Part shown: piece by piece, positions 49,591-61,463 of the stretch | How the letters are laid out: each line of letters begins with the position of its first letter | Position numbering within the stretch: position 1 is the stretch's first letter | Origin: Hyalella azteca | Taxonomy: Eukaryota > Arthropoda > Malacostraca > Amphipoda > Hyalellidae | Direction of reading: 5' to 3' | Assembly (NCBI RefSeq): GCF_000764305.2 | Contig: NW_025935765.1 | Location: 1-64,000 of the forward strand | Length of the DNA: 64,000 nt | Notes under the pieces: model-generated | What the model was told of the DNA's origin: nothing | Databases searched by the model: none | The model's input: only the letters and a program-made list of their open reading frames with translations | Made by a program: the position numbers and the translations under genes

Positions 49591-50591
49591 CGTAACAATT
49601 CTGTATCCTGACGTCAACTCAGCGCGCACTAATTTGTTTGTCGCGACTCGGTGCGCTTCTCCAGAATTGTAAAGAATGCAACGTTGAAAATTGCATGAAG
49701 AAAGCTTTTCGAAATTAGCTGCTGGGTTGAGCTGCTTGAATAAATATTACTCGACTATTGAGAAACATATTAAGCCTCCTTGAGCACAATTTTTTGGAAA
49801 TTGTTAACTTGTTGCCAGAAAATTTTAGCACGTATAGCTAAATTTTCGCCAAATTTGTTGTTAAATTCATTTTTTAAGAGAGTAAAAACCTATTCTTTTT
49901 TAATACTTTTTTAAGAGAAAGATTCACTAAAATCTTCACTACTAAAGTTTGAACAGTATTTCAACAAGAATTACCGTACCCCTTATGAAGTACGAGTGCC
50001 AAAACCAATTACACCCGTTAAAATTTTGTGGGAATTAAATTATATAATAGATTTTCAGAAGTCATAGACTAAGAAATAATTCTCCGGTACCAGAATAAAC
50101 GCTGTACCAAATAAGTCGCCGAGACCGAAACAAACCACTGTTTGCAGATAAAAAATAAAAAGAACTTGTTAAGTTTCATGCACAACTCAGCCTGACATAA
50201 CCTAAACATGAGAATAAAACAAAGAATGTTCAGCTAACATCACAACACCGACACAAAAATAAATCCCCATTATTTAAATAAAATACACTTCATTCAGCTA
50301 CCATTGTAACGCTGTACCAGAACAGTATCAACGTATCAAAATAAAACTAAGTTCAACTATCAACTCAACAAATTTCAACACTGCCGCAGCATTCGCCCAC
50401 GTCCCAAAATAACATAAACTTTGTGCAAGAAATATCCCGACTTCGAGAGGGTGCTTGCATTTACCGCCGGCATCTCAAGATGGCAGCGTCGGTTATAGGG
50501 CGCTCTATTGTGCTTGGCGTCGTCGTTAACGTGAAGAATGGCGCTAGAGGTGCCGAAGTAGTGAGACTGAGACCCTTGCTCAGTTTTGCAT
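49591..50591. other. Unique sequence
   Basis: 50380-50590 is a little GC-richer and open in several frames. Nothing recognised. Confidence 0.5.
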
Positions 50592-50746
50592 ACCAATGCA
50601 GTCTTTGCGTCACTTTCTCTTGATGCGTTAGTAATGAATCAACCTGAACCTCAAGTAATGCAAATACCTGCAGTCTTTGCGTCACTTTCTCTTGATGCGT
50701 CAGTAATGAATCAACCTGAACCTCAAGTAATGCAGATACCTCAAGA
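50592..50746. repeat. 72-bp tandem duplication, 2.1 copies
   Basis: GTCTTTGCGTCACTTTCTCT occurs at 50601 and 50673. The two copies differ by a handful of bases (GCGTTAG against GCGTCAG, GCAAATACC against GCAGATACC), so the duplication is recent. The 72-bp period preserves frame. Confidence 0.95.
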
Positions 50747-52328
50747 GAAAACTAAATGGTCGACTATAGGCAGCCGATGGCTGGCTTCTCTACACGCAAA
50801 TCTGTATTTCGATTTCGAATTCGCATGCACCCAGGTGATTCAAACACTGCTATAACTAACCTCTGATATGAGAGCACTTAACTAAGTTATTGTCATATCT
50901 TATTGTTATTTGTTTTCTCGCTACCGGTAACATAACTAACATTTATGGGGTACTAAGGGAATGTTTTTATTATATTTTATTGAGGTATAGTTAAGTTATT
51001 GACTCTTCATACAGGAGCGCTTGGGGTGCAATATCGCTCATCAAAAGTTAGTGCCTTTTGGAAAAAATTATGAGTAAATAAATAAATTCTGACGCACTGT
51101 AAGGCCTTGAATTTCGTTTTAACAAAATTTAAAATTTTAAGAACAATAGTTTTTCGGAGCGACCAAGCCTTATCTAAAACGTGAGTCATTGTACACCAAT
51201 CACTAATAAGGACTTCCTTTAATAATACTGAATTGGAATGAATGGATTTCTTTCGTCTTATTGCAATGAAAAATACTCTAAATTTTGATCTGTAAGAGCA
51301 ATATGAAACCTGAAATCTTAGTGTAGTGAAGAAAGACTTCTTGTATTCAAAGTGAGTTGCAACTGTGGCAGGAATTAAGGGTCAAGCTGAGCCGATCATT
51401 CAAAGACGACAAGCAAAGCCCACAACCAGTCTGTCATTACGGGTCAGATCCATCATCATCGCGGAGGATGAGTCCAGTGGGGAAATGTGAGCCAATTGCC
51501 CATAGCCACAGTCGAGCCTTGGCTCTGCTCCGAGGAAACACGAGCCAAACACTTTGAACAAGTACCAAGCTTTTGAATTTATACAGCAAATATTTCCTTG
51601 TAAATAATTTTTTAATTCATGTCACTTCAAGTGCACGTATACTCCCCAATACAAAAAAAAAATTATGCATGCATCGTAGCTGCTGAGTCCAAGGAAAGAC
51701 CCCACGTGGCCATAGGCGGTGTCCAAAATGAACGCTGAGAATGTTTTTCTAGGTTCTTTTGATACAGAAAATGATATGAATATTTAACAGACTTAATTTC
51801 ATTTGCTGTATTCAGCATTGCTAACTCGGTAAAAATGTGTAATGTATGCGTAAATTAAAGATAAAATTTTGCATTGATGACTAAAACATATAGTCAAACC
51901 ATGCATTCGAGACATCCTACACATATCACTCGTCCCAACCGCGCTTGGAATAAACAGTATCTCAGACATATCATGCAACTAAACCTTGATTTAGTCGAAT
52001 ATAAGAGACTTCACCCTCCCAAACCACGGTTCTAACATATCCTTATCCTCAACATGTGGCGCTCCGAGTATGAACGCGTTCAAGAACAGACTAGATAAAG
52101 CTGTGGAAAAATATATGTTCAGACTTGAAATGCCTAGCACCCTATCGTACCCGGTGGAAGTCTAGTAGCTATCTCAAACTATCGTCAGTCATGAAAAGAT
52201 CCGGTCAAATGACACGATTTTAGATTTTCTGTGAACAAGTCCGAAAAGTAAAAGAATTTTCGACAGGCCACATCAGGCTTACTCTTCAGCGCCGACATCA
52301 CTATGTTATGTTTTGTTATGTTATGTCA
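50747..52328. other. Unique sequence with worn repeat units near its end
   Basis: Words like ACATATCCTTATCCTCAACA (52035) and CAGACATATCATGC (51964) look like old copies of the 48-bp repeat that follows. TATGTTATGTTTTGTTATGT lies just before it (52301-52327). Otherwise unrecognised. Confidence 0.5.
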
Positions 52329-52530
52329 ACCTATACCAGTCCTTGGATCAGACATATCCTAATCCTAGACATATCACCCTATACCAGTCATTGGATGTGA
52401 CATATCCTAATCCTAGACATATCACCCTATACCAGACCTTGGATCTGACATATCCTAATCCTAGACATATCACCCTATACCAGTCCTAGGATCTGACATA
52501 TCCTAATCCTAGACATATCACCCCACCAAG
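52329..52530. repeat. 48-bp tandem repeat, about four copies
   Basis: GACATATCCTAATCCTAGAC occurs at 52351, 52399, 52447 and 52495, exactly 48 bp apart, with ATATCACCCTATACCAGTCC between. Units are nearly identical. Confidence 0.96.
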
Positions 52531-55500
52531 CCTCGGTTTCGTAGAAGGCAGCCGAATTATCAGAGAGCGTTATAGTAGCGCAACAGCTGGCGTTTTTGGG
52601 GCGACAGAGCGACGTTATGGCTGCCATAAAGATCGTTACAGTGGCTGGAAAAACTCACGGACTGACCGTCAGACGATGTGCTTAACTTCTTGATCTGTCT
52701 TTAGTGTGTGCTGACTCAAGTGTAGACTTCTTCTTATATTGCACATAGGGAGTTTTATCAACTTGATTTAATATGGGCTCATGGTTTTCTCGTAGCGGGG
52801 AATTATTCAAGCTTTGTATGTATTGTAGAATGTTGTACGGCGAAAACTCAAGCAAATTTAATTTTCATTAGATTGAGCCATTCATACAACTGCAATTTTC
52901 AGCATAATATTCTTCCATTTAACAACTATACAGACATATTGAGCAGAGACTCCTTCGTATACCGTTTTTTCAGTCAGCGGTAACGTACCTGCAATAAAAT
53001 TAGAATGAACCATCTTGAGCTGCCACGAGAGTTAAAACTAGCAAATTACACCATCATGAGAATCTATATAAAATTAAAGATGTATAATTTTTTAACGATA
53101 GAATGATAGTCAAAACGAGAGGTTCTTTTAAAATTAACACACACTTATACTCGTCATCGCTTCTTGCGTCTTCAAAGAAACTCGCCGTGACTTGAATTAT
53201 ACAAGCAAACGATTAATTTTTTTATCCAATTTCCATTTGTTGTATCAAGCAAGAAACATTGGACGTCTCAATGTTATTTCGTTGCCAAAGTAATTCAAAA
53301 TACTACAATTGATTTAAACTTTTTTTATGTATCAATCTATGGTCATTTTTAGACCTTTTTAGTGAAATCGCAAATCTGTGTAACCTTTGTAAAATGAACT
53401 TAAATCATTGTAAAATTTGCTTAGCAGAATTTTCATTAAAATAGCTTCAGAAGAAGAAAACAGTTCGGTCGGACTAGCGCGCCAGCACCACCATGCTGCA
53501 AGATCAGCATGCTACAAGATCAGCATGCTGCAAGCTGAGCTGTGCCATGTATTGGCTTGTACGTTTTCCCTGGCTTTTGCCTGTCCCCCATCTGGATTTC
53601 AGAGCTCCATTTAGCGTCCCTTGTCCGCAAAAATTATCACTGTGCAACGGACTGCTTCCATACATATTCCATGCAAGGCTTCAGCACTTCTGCATGTATT
53701 TTTATTCAACCTCAGCACATGGATTTGGATTGATTTCACACGTCTTATTAAATAAGCTCTTGGATGTTGTAAATTATAAAAATCAGCGTCAACCGAGTTC
53801 TTGATCACCATTGAAACATAATGGCATTAAAGTGCGATTGTTAATCTCATTTATTATTTGGCTATGTAGCTCATCAAGAGGTAATTATAAGATAAGACTT
53901 ACAGGAGGTACCATCACGAATAATCAAGGAATTGATTATTTGTTATCAAGATTGAAGGGATATTTTTTCAACCACCAAGATATTGTCCATAAAAATTTTT
54001 CCTGACAAATGGGAAAATATTTTAATGTAAAAATAGAAGTTATTGGCTTTATATTCACAATGGTCCTACAATGTCAATTTTTACAATTTCCGCACAATAA
54101 TATTCATTATAAAAAACTTCGTAATTTCGGATAAATGACCTAATACACATTATTCAAGCTAGAACGAAAATATTACAGCACGAAATATATTTCAACTTAA
54201 AAAATTGGTGCATCATTAAGCCGTGATCTTTAGTCAAGTTGATTCCAACAACACACGGTATCTATCTTACCAGTTGGTTGCATCAGCCATGTCAGCCCAA
54301 CCATTCGCCTGTTCATTCCCGCTGGGCTTGCTGAGCTTGTAGGCTACAGGCAAGTCTGTTTCTAGATTACGTTCATTTGAAGATCTTTGTAATCTGGCGG
54401 TGGTAAAGCACCGAGTCCTTTGATGTAAATTAGAGCTGCTGCTGCTACCAAATATTTGGTCAACATTGCCGCTGCGGCGACATCGTGAGAACTGATGATA
54501 AAAGAGCGTGTGGTGCATGATTTAAAATAGAATGCGTTGAAATAGTAAGCCTTGCTGGTGCGTGGCGTGCAATTCCGCGTAGAGTGCTACCTCGCAATCT
54601 AAATGGTATGCCGCTCGTAGAGAGCTGTCTTCAATTTAAATTCCTTACTGTGTTTTGCACGTAAAGTGAATTTGTCGCCAGGAATGAAAAAAACATATAT
54701 CTCTTGATAAAATAATATTTAACGATTAGATTTGGAACTGAAATGTACGCGCCGTTCTTCATTCTAAATAATATAGAACTAAGCAAGCCGCAAATGAAGC
54801 AAAGCCAATAAATAATATAAACTAACGGGCATCGAGGAGGATTTCATAAAAAATATGAAGCATGGGCTGAAACTTCCATACGAACCTACGAAGACCTTCA
54901 TGCGTAGGCGGGAATTTTAGATTTTTGTCTTACTAAATTCTGTTACAATTTATACTAAATGAATTTATTATGTATTTTATAAACAACAATTAATTATTAA
55001 ATCATTTTATGTTTATTAATATGTCGCAACAAATTGCTAGGCCGAAACAAACTTCAAATTTTTTAATTTTTTCAGTTACAAGTTTCTATTTTAAAAATTT
55101 TCCGCTCTTATTTTTCTTACAAACTGACAAATTTTCAATCTTGTTCCCACAGACTTGCACACCTGCCTGTTTTAACCTAAAAAAATGTATTTGGAAAATA
55201 CGTGGTTGGAATATTTAAACATTATTTTGTGAATTTCGAATGAATTTTTCACCCCAAGTTGAGAAGGAATATTTTGTGTGAGCTTCTGTTGACGAGGCGT
55301 TTGAAGGAAGCTGCCAGTATAATATACTATATAAAATGCCTATTTGTACTTGAAATTGATTTTCGACATTTATCACATGATATCTCCTTGCTTTCACTTG
55401 AATTTTTTTAAATTTAAATACATGGCGCAGAAAACTTCGTTCGCTTAAAGCTGTTCTAGAGTTAAAATTTAAAGCTTCGAGCCAATAATGCTGTTCTGAA

Positions 55501-58489
55501 AAAAACTCAAAATATACAGTGCGTTTTATTTTTTCTTAATATTTTTAATTTTTACCCCATATCCGATTCCCGTGCTGAGAACAATAATAATCAAAGAAGA
55601 AACTATAATCGCGAATTTGCTCCCCTCATTGTCTTTAAACTATTTTGTTCTCCATGTGTTCTCCAAGACATTTGAGCCTCAAAGGAAGACTTGTCTTTCA
55701 AAGCCGCCTCCTATTTTGTCACCGGCTGATCGATCAATCATCAAAATTTAAAGCAAAAATTCTATTACTGTTCTTTGATGAGCGGCTGTGAGGCGGGCGA
55801 CCAGAGTCGATTTATCATCCCCTTAGCGCCGTTAAGGGAAGACTGCTGTTAATGTTGCCTCATTAATTGCGTTAGCCAAAATGTGAGCCGAAATGGCCAC
55901 AGCTTCTAGCGATGGAGTCCTTATCTCGGATTTTTGTTTAAAAAGTTGTTGAAAATATCGTATCCTTGTCGAATTCCTCGCTGTCTTTACTGGTTGAAAC
56001 TACTAAATGGCCAGCGGTCGGCGGCTGATGACGTATTAATCATTTTTAATGGGTAACCGAAAAATTATGCGCCGGGCCCACGTACCGACAATTTTCGATC
56101 TCCTGAATTTAATCCCAATGATTAAAAAAAAACCAATTAATCTGTGAACGATCAATGAATACATTTTAAACTCAATTTATAATAAGCTAATTTGTTAATT
56201 AATTATTATTTACATCTTCGAACGGGGTTAAGCAAAATCAAGATTAATAAAACAAGAGCAAATTGATTAAATGTTTTAATAAATATTATGCAAAATTCGA
56301 AGCCAAGCTTCCGATTAACTTGATTTAGTGACTATAGCTATGTTAGATTGATTTGTTATAGTGACCATAAGATAGGTTAGTCGTAAAAAAAAATACTGAT
56401 TGTTCTGGCACTGATTCCAGACCAGTAAGTTATTAAGTAGATATCATATTCTATTTGACCTCGAAACTGAACTCAATGACAGTCACAGATCAATATGACT
56501 TCTTGTATAGAGTACGTGCTTGCATTAATAAGGTGCTACTAGAAATTAATAAGGTGTTGCCGCCTGGTGACGGATGGCGTAGGCTGAATATTCCGTCATA
56601 CAGTCACGCGATAAAGAAATTAAAATTATATAAAATAGCCCACTTACAGAATATCTATCGATTTTACCCTGCCTTGAACTCACCCGCCACAAACACTTGG
56701 AATCCTTTAGTCTCCTCATAGAGTTGTGAAGAGGTTCACCTGCGCGTTCAGGATTTAGATTTATACAAGTTTTAGCGCGAGCAAACAATCGTGCGTGAAT
56801 CAATCACTCAGTCGGCAAGACAGTGTTTGCCTAGAGCTCGAGGTACGCCTCAGATGAACCAGAGACAGACTTGAGCCTCAGTTTGCTTTGGCTGTTACGA
56901 GCACCGAACTTCTCGACTATCGACGCTCGTTAGCTTGCGATGGCTGGAATTTGTCAGCGCTGCTAAGCTCCCTTTTTGAAAATCATGGGCGGATTTTCTC
57001 GGCTCTTTGAACGGCCGACGTACGGCCGGCGATGAAATACTCAATTATGTTGTGTTAGTGCGATGTTTTTCATGTGCCTGATCGGTGGCAAGCAGATGGA
57101 ACACACGTAATAATCACTGAAGTAAATACGTTTTTCAAAATCTTTAATTGTGATTAGAATTTTTCATCTTTTCGTAGCCTTTAAATAGCCGATGGGCGAT
57201 TGCACCGCCTCGTGGTGAGGTTGTGTGCCAGAACAACCGCATTGAGCTACGATTTTTGTATGTGAGGCATTTAAAAAATAAATAAATCGACCAATAATTG
57301 AAAATACAAATTTTAGCCGCAAATTTCCCAATAGATTGTTATTGAAAACAGAAACATTCGTGGCGCCGGATCAAAGGCTTCACAGCTTTTGATCGTCTGA
57401 AAGGTAACAATAAATCGAATCATCAATAGTAAACATATTTTTGCAGCAAACAACAACACAATATTTAAATATTTTAGAGCAAATTATATGTAAAACATTG
57501 GGCAAATTAATTGATGAAAATGAGTTCTTTTGATCAGGAATCAACCGTCATTATTTCGGCTTTGATTTTCAGTAGGGATATTCGCTGCGTAATGGGCCTT
57601 CGCTGAGCTGGAAGACGTAAACCAGACAACGTTTTCTCTGCGTCTTACGCTTTCAGTAACAAAAACAGCTCACCATTTTCATGGGTGTCGTGCACCAGCT
57701 CCCTGGGAGGAGCCTCAAAGCACACTGAAATACTAAAATAAAATTTTGAATGCAAATTAACATTAAAACGGGTTGAAAGAGGACGACTTTTGGGACAGTC
57801 TAGAAAATTTCTCAGTAATCCCTATATTAGCAAGTTGTTTTTGCTTGATGTTCCAAACCTTCATACGAAAAATCAAATGCTTCAAATTGAGCGCAATCCT
57901 TCCATTCTATTGTATTTTAATTTATTCAGTTTTCTGCAATTATATTGATTCGCTTCTCACCATGTCAACTGAAAATCTCCATCACAAAGCCTCTTGAAAG
58001 TAATCCTTACTGGCCCCTGCTGCAACCCAGCATTAAATCAAAATTATTTTCGTGCCTTATGAAGCCATTACGTTCCCCTGCATTATTTTTAATACTTAAT
58101 TGATGGATAGCGATATTTTTCCATCGGATAACACGTACGTTTCAAACCTCCAAGGCAGAGAGCACAGGCTGTTCATACTCGTTCGTGCCGCGTGCATCAC
58201 TCAAAAGACTCAATTCAGCTCATCCTTCTTTGATGAACCCAAACTTCTTCATCAAGCAAAATAGCTTGATTATTTTCTTAGCTGCAACTAGGATTAAAAC
58301 TAGCCACCCACATTAGGATATAGGAAATCCTCAACAATTTAAAGCGTCCAATCTCAGGTTGGCTTAAGATTCGCCAATCAAAGTAAAAATTCTGCCAATG
58401 CTAACGAATTTATTGACACAAATTTTCGTTTTACGTACACATAAGGCCCGAGCAATATTAGAAGTAAAGAGTACGGTAATGTTATGATA
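52531..58489. other. Long unique stretch, no gene recognised
   Basis: A 16-bp repeat CATGCTGCAAGATCAG, 2.7 copies, lies at 53492-53534. GC-richer patches occur at 53480-53640, 54270-54500 and 56820-57020. The minus-strand frame 54267-54518 (83 codons, Ser/Arg-rich) is among the less AT-driven ones but shows no domain. No tRNA or rRNA. Confidence 0.5.
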
Positions 58490-58775
58490 TTATTTTCAGC
58501 GTCAGTATAGTGAGTGTGTTGGTTGAAAATTATTGTTTTTAATAGATAATATCGAGTTCATTGTATTATTTAATGTTATGGTAGTATATGAGTTTATTGT
58601 ATTATTTAATGTGATTTGGAACTTTTTACTTCATAGAATTATTTAACGTAATGCCAATATTTCATCTTATTAATTAATTTGATGATAATATTTTACTTCA
58701 CTGTATTATTTAACTTCATGGCGATATTTAATAACAGCGCATTATTTAGCGCCATGGTAATATTAAATTATTAAC
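58490..58775. repeat. Degenerate repeat of about 36 bp with ATTATTTAAYGTYATGG
   Basis: The word recurs near 58565, 58601, 58638, 58704 and 58740, with GTAATATTTAATT between. Worn and AT-rich. Confidence 0.7.
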
Positions 58776-58790
58776 TTACAGAGATGAATA

Positions 58791-58826
58791 AGGTCAAGGT
58801 TGGCCATTTAAGGTCAACCAAGGTCA
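58791..58826 (+). promoter_or_regulatory. Three AGGTCA nuclear-receptor-type half-sites
   Basis: AGGTCA occurs at 58791, 58811 and 58821. The third sits in CCAAGGTCA (58818-58826), which fits the extended half-site of FTZ-F1/ERR-type receptors. Clustered and same-strand, at 20- and 10-bp steps, but no gene lies next to it. Could be chance. Confidence 0.25.
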
Positions 58827-58900
58827 AGGTTGAGCAACTCATTACTGATGATTAATTCATTCAATTAAAACGGAAAAAAGTATGCAAATATGAAATGTAG

Positions 58901-59020
58901 CATCAGTGTTGCCAATAGTTCTTGGATGGCACCATCAGTGTTGCCAACAGTTCTTGGATGACACCATCAGTGTTGCCAACAGTTTTCACCATTCCTGGCA
59001 GCATGCAGTGTTGCCAACAG
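58901..59020. repeat. 32-bp tandem repeat, about 3.5 copies
   Basis: CATCAGTGTTGCCAAYAGTT at 58901, 58933 and 58965, followed by CTTGGATGRCAC. A partial CAGTGTTGCCAACAG follows at 59006. Confidence 0.93.
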
Positions 59021-59340
59021 CTCAGCCATGAAGTAACTCAAGCGCTGCGACAGTTTTGGATCGCCAGTACGCGATCAAGGATCCATAAAGTTTTATGGAG
59101 TCGTAAAAAGCTTCAGCCGCCATCCGCTTTCACTTTCTTCTGCTGAGGCGGTAAAGAAAATCAGCTTTCAAAGTCTCCGCATGATTAATTCAAAACTTTA
59201 AACGTGTCATTAAGAACTAAGGATTTTTCAAAGGGAATATTACCTATATAATAAGAGGCTCTGTGTTAAAAGAATATGAAACATGTTAGTTTTTAGCAAA
59301 GCTCTGTCATATCTCATGCAGGTGAAATCGTTGAAAAAGT

Positions 59341-59460
59341 ACTCACTGCAGTGAGTGACAGAGAGCGGATGGACGACAGAGAGCGGAACGGACGGATGGA
59401 CGGACGGACGGACATGACGAGCACAATAGGGCATATTTTCCTTCAATGAGAAAATGCGCT
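59341..59460 (+). mobile_element. GTCY hairpin element, copy 5 (worn left arm)
   Basis: ACTCACTGCAGTGAGTGACA, then a duplicated GACAGAGAGCGGA in place of the left arm, a GGAC run, GACATGACGAGCACAAT, and the right arm GAGAAAATGCGCT followed by AAAAA. The left arm has been lost to microsatellite rearrangement. Confidence 0.78.
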
Positions 59461-59569
59461 AAAAAGATGAACCTAATCAACAGCTTCAGTACTGGAGAAA
59501 GTAACATCAATATAAAACGCTGAAAAACTTGAACAGACAGCATGAGTATCAGCATTACTTAATCTGCGC

Positions 59570-59735
59570 AGCATGACGCTGCCGCGCCTGAGAAACACAT
59601 GAGCATGAATTGCAGCATCAGAGCAGCATGCAGCATGATAAAGAGAACATCAGAGCAGCATGCAATATGAGAGTCAGAGCACCAGAGTAGCATGCAGCAT
59701 GATGGAGAGATGCAGCAACAAAAGAGTGTGCAGGG
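59570..59735. repeat. Degenerate repeat of AGAGCAGCATGCAGCATGA words
   Basis: AGAGCAGCATGCAGCATGAT (59619), AGAGCAGCATGCAATATGAG (59651), AGAGTAGCATGCAGCATGAT (59691). Runs into the GCAGAGTGT array. Confidence 0.7.
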
Positions 59736-59766
59736 TGTGCAGAGTGAGCAGAGTGTGCAGAGTGTG
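59736..59766. repeat. (GCAGAGTGT)n array, left part
   Basis: Three to four 9-bp units in plus orientation that end at the retrotransposon's 3' terminus. The same repeat, in the same orientation, resumes at 62812 beyond the element's other end, so the element lies inside one original array. Confidence 0.9.
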
Positions 59767-59782
59767 ACCTTATGACCTTATG

Positions 59783-59947
59783 ATGAGTTCGGGACTTCCT
59801 AGCCCCCGGTCACGCTGATGCGCCGCCTTCGTCGTCCTCCGTCTCCGAGTCGTCGTCGGATGTAACGTTGGACGTGTTCCGGCTATTTGCCCTCCTTTGG
59901 GCCAGCTGATGCAAGATGCTGTTGCTTGTCCCTTGCTGAAGGTAGTT
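59783..59947 (-). other. 3' untranslated region of the retrotransposon
   Basis: Follows the stop after the residues DCPVV. It shares its whole length with the second copy (63246-63409), differing by scattered substitutions. Contains Asp/Glu-like GACGACGAAGG codons in one frame, but the coding frame has already ended. Confidence 0.75.
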
Positions 59948-60478
59948 TCACACTACTGGACAATCCGGGATCTTTCTCAACCACTTGTCCAGTCGTCTCT
60001 TGAATGTTGCAAGGGTAAACTCCCCTCCTCTCAGCGCTTTTGGCAAGGCATTTAAGAGCCTCGGTCCTACCACGGACAGTGATCCCTCACGAAGAGTCTG
60101 TACTCTGGCCGCGGCTCGGTTATTAAATTGGGGAATCCTGCACAGTCTCCCCCTTCTTTCGTTGTAATATGTTATAATTTTGGAGGTCTCACTGTCAAAG
60201 TTGGGAGCCAGTCCGTTTATCATCTTCCAGGTGTACAGTATGATATACCTTTCCCTTCTTCTCTCCAGTGAGTACAGTTCCAGGTGTTTCAGCCTTCTCC
60301 AGTAGTTCAGGTTCAGCTCCCTCATGCCGCTGATCCTGTACGTGAAGGTCTGCTGCACTGCCTCCAGTTTCCGCACCGCACCCGCTTTGAGTGGCGACCA
60401 AAGCTGGCAGCAATACTCAAGATTGGGGAGCACGAGGGCTCTGAAGAGTGTAATCATTGGTGCTGCTTTCTGTGCCAT
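59948..60478 (-). pseudogene. C-terminal domain of non-LTR retrotransposon polyprotein
   Basis: Open for 176 codons in a different frame from the reverse transcriptase just upstream. It carries ALVLPNLEYCCQLWSP (residues 14-29), the conserved segment found after the polymerase domain in CR1/L2/Jockey-type proteins, then an Arg-rich region (LERRRERY), the stretch FNNRAAARVQTLREGS, and a Lys/Arg-rich end (TFKRRLDKWLRKIPDCPVV). The ATG at 60478 is probably not a real start; it lies where two pieces of the original protein were brought together by a deletion with a frame change, because the linker normally found between FADD and LEYC is largely missing. The 3' half (to about codon 102) is shared with the second copy at 63021. 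Family placement is firm, exact clade is not. Confidence 0.88.
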
Positions 60479-61463
60479 CTGATTCCAAGTAGAGATGTGG
60501 CATCCCGATCTCTGTGCGGTCTCTGTATCTCATTACTTCGAATTTGGTGCCGTTGAACTGCATATTATTCACTAGGGCCCAATCGTAGATTGACGATAGA
60601 TCATCCTGTAACCTCTCGCAGTCTAGGCCATCTGTGATCTTCATCAGCACTCTTGTATCGTCCGCAAATGACGATGTAGATGCGTGGGTGAGTTCTGAGT
60701 CAATATCGGCAATGTGGATGAGGAAGAGGTTCGGTCCAAGCACTGAGCCCTGCGGAACTCCGTTTTTTACCTTCGCTTCTCTCGATTTCGAGTTTCCAAT
60801 TGCGACAGCTTGTACTCTATCTGTAAGGAAGTTGTGGATCCACCTTAACAGGCTTCCTCCTACCCCCAACAGCCTCAGCTTTCTGAAGAGCACCCCATGG
60901 TCAACTTTTTCAAAAGCTTTAGCAAAGTCTAGGTATACCACGTCCACGCCAGCTCCCTCCTCCAGCTGGGCCACCAGACGATGATGGTGCTCCAGTAACT
61001 GCGACAAACAGGAACGATAACGCCGGAAACTATGTTGTCCGTTATAATACATGTCAGCCTCTTCCATATACCGGACAAGCCTCTTGACCACTACCATCTC
61101 AAAAACCTTGATCACATGTGAGGTCAAGGTCACATGTCTGTAATTTTGGGGTCTGTCCCTCGGACCTCCTTTGTGGATTGGCGTTATCAGTCCCACTTTG
61201 AGACCCTCAGGGATAATTCCCTCTGTTATCGAGGCTTTCCAGAGCATTGTGAGCGGAGCCCTCAGTGCTCCGACACACTTCTTCAACAGCACTGCCGGAA
61301 TTCCGTCGGGTCCTGGTGCTGAAAACGTCGCCAATTCTATGATACTTATTTCCATGTCTTCTGGTCCAAACTCAATGTTCTCCAACTCTCTACCACCTGG
61401 CAGCTCCTGGAGAACTTCAATTTCATTCTCCTCCCGTGAGTAGCGGGGGTTACTGAACACAGA
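60479..61463 (-). pseudogene. Reverse transcriptase domain of non-LTR retrotransposon
   Basis: The region continues in the same frame as the endonuclease part after a single TAA. Numbered from the GTG at 61460, the motifs are in the right order: SAPGPDGIP (47-55), ITPIHKGG (92-99), NYRHVTLTSHVIKVFE (106-121), YLDFAKAFEKVDHG (176-189), NGVPQGSVLGP (233-243) and SFADDT (264-269). The catalytic aspartates (D178; D267, D268) are present, so the polymerase core itself is undamaged in sequence. Its role would be target-primed reverse transcription of its own RNA at the nick. The frame runs past 60479 to a stop at 60417 in nonsense sequence after the deletion junction. The GTG is not a true start; the segment is the middle of one polyprotein. 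Confidence 0.93.

Noticed and set aside
54267..54518. Ser/Arg-rich minus-strand frame as a host exon
   Set aside because: No domain, no clear splice signals in the right places and no conserved pattern; kept only as part of the unique stretch.
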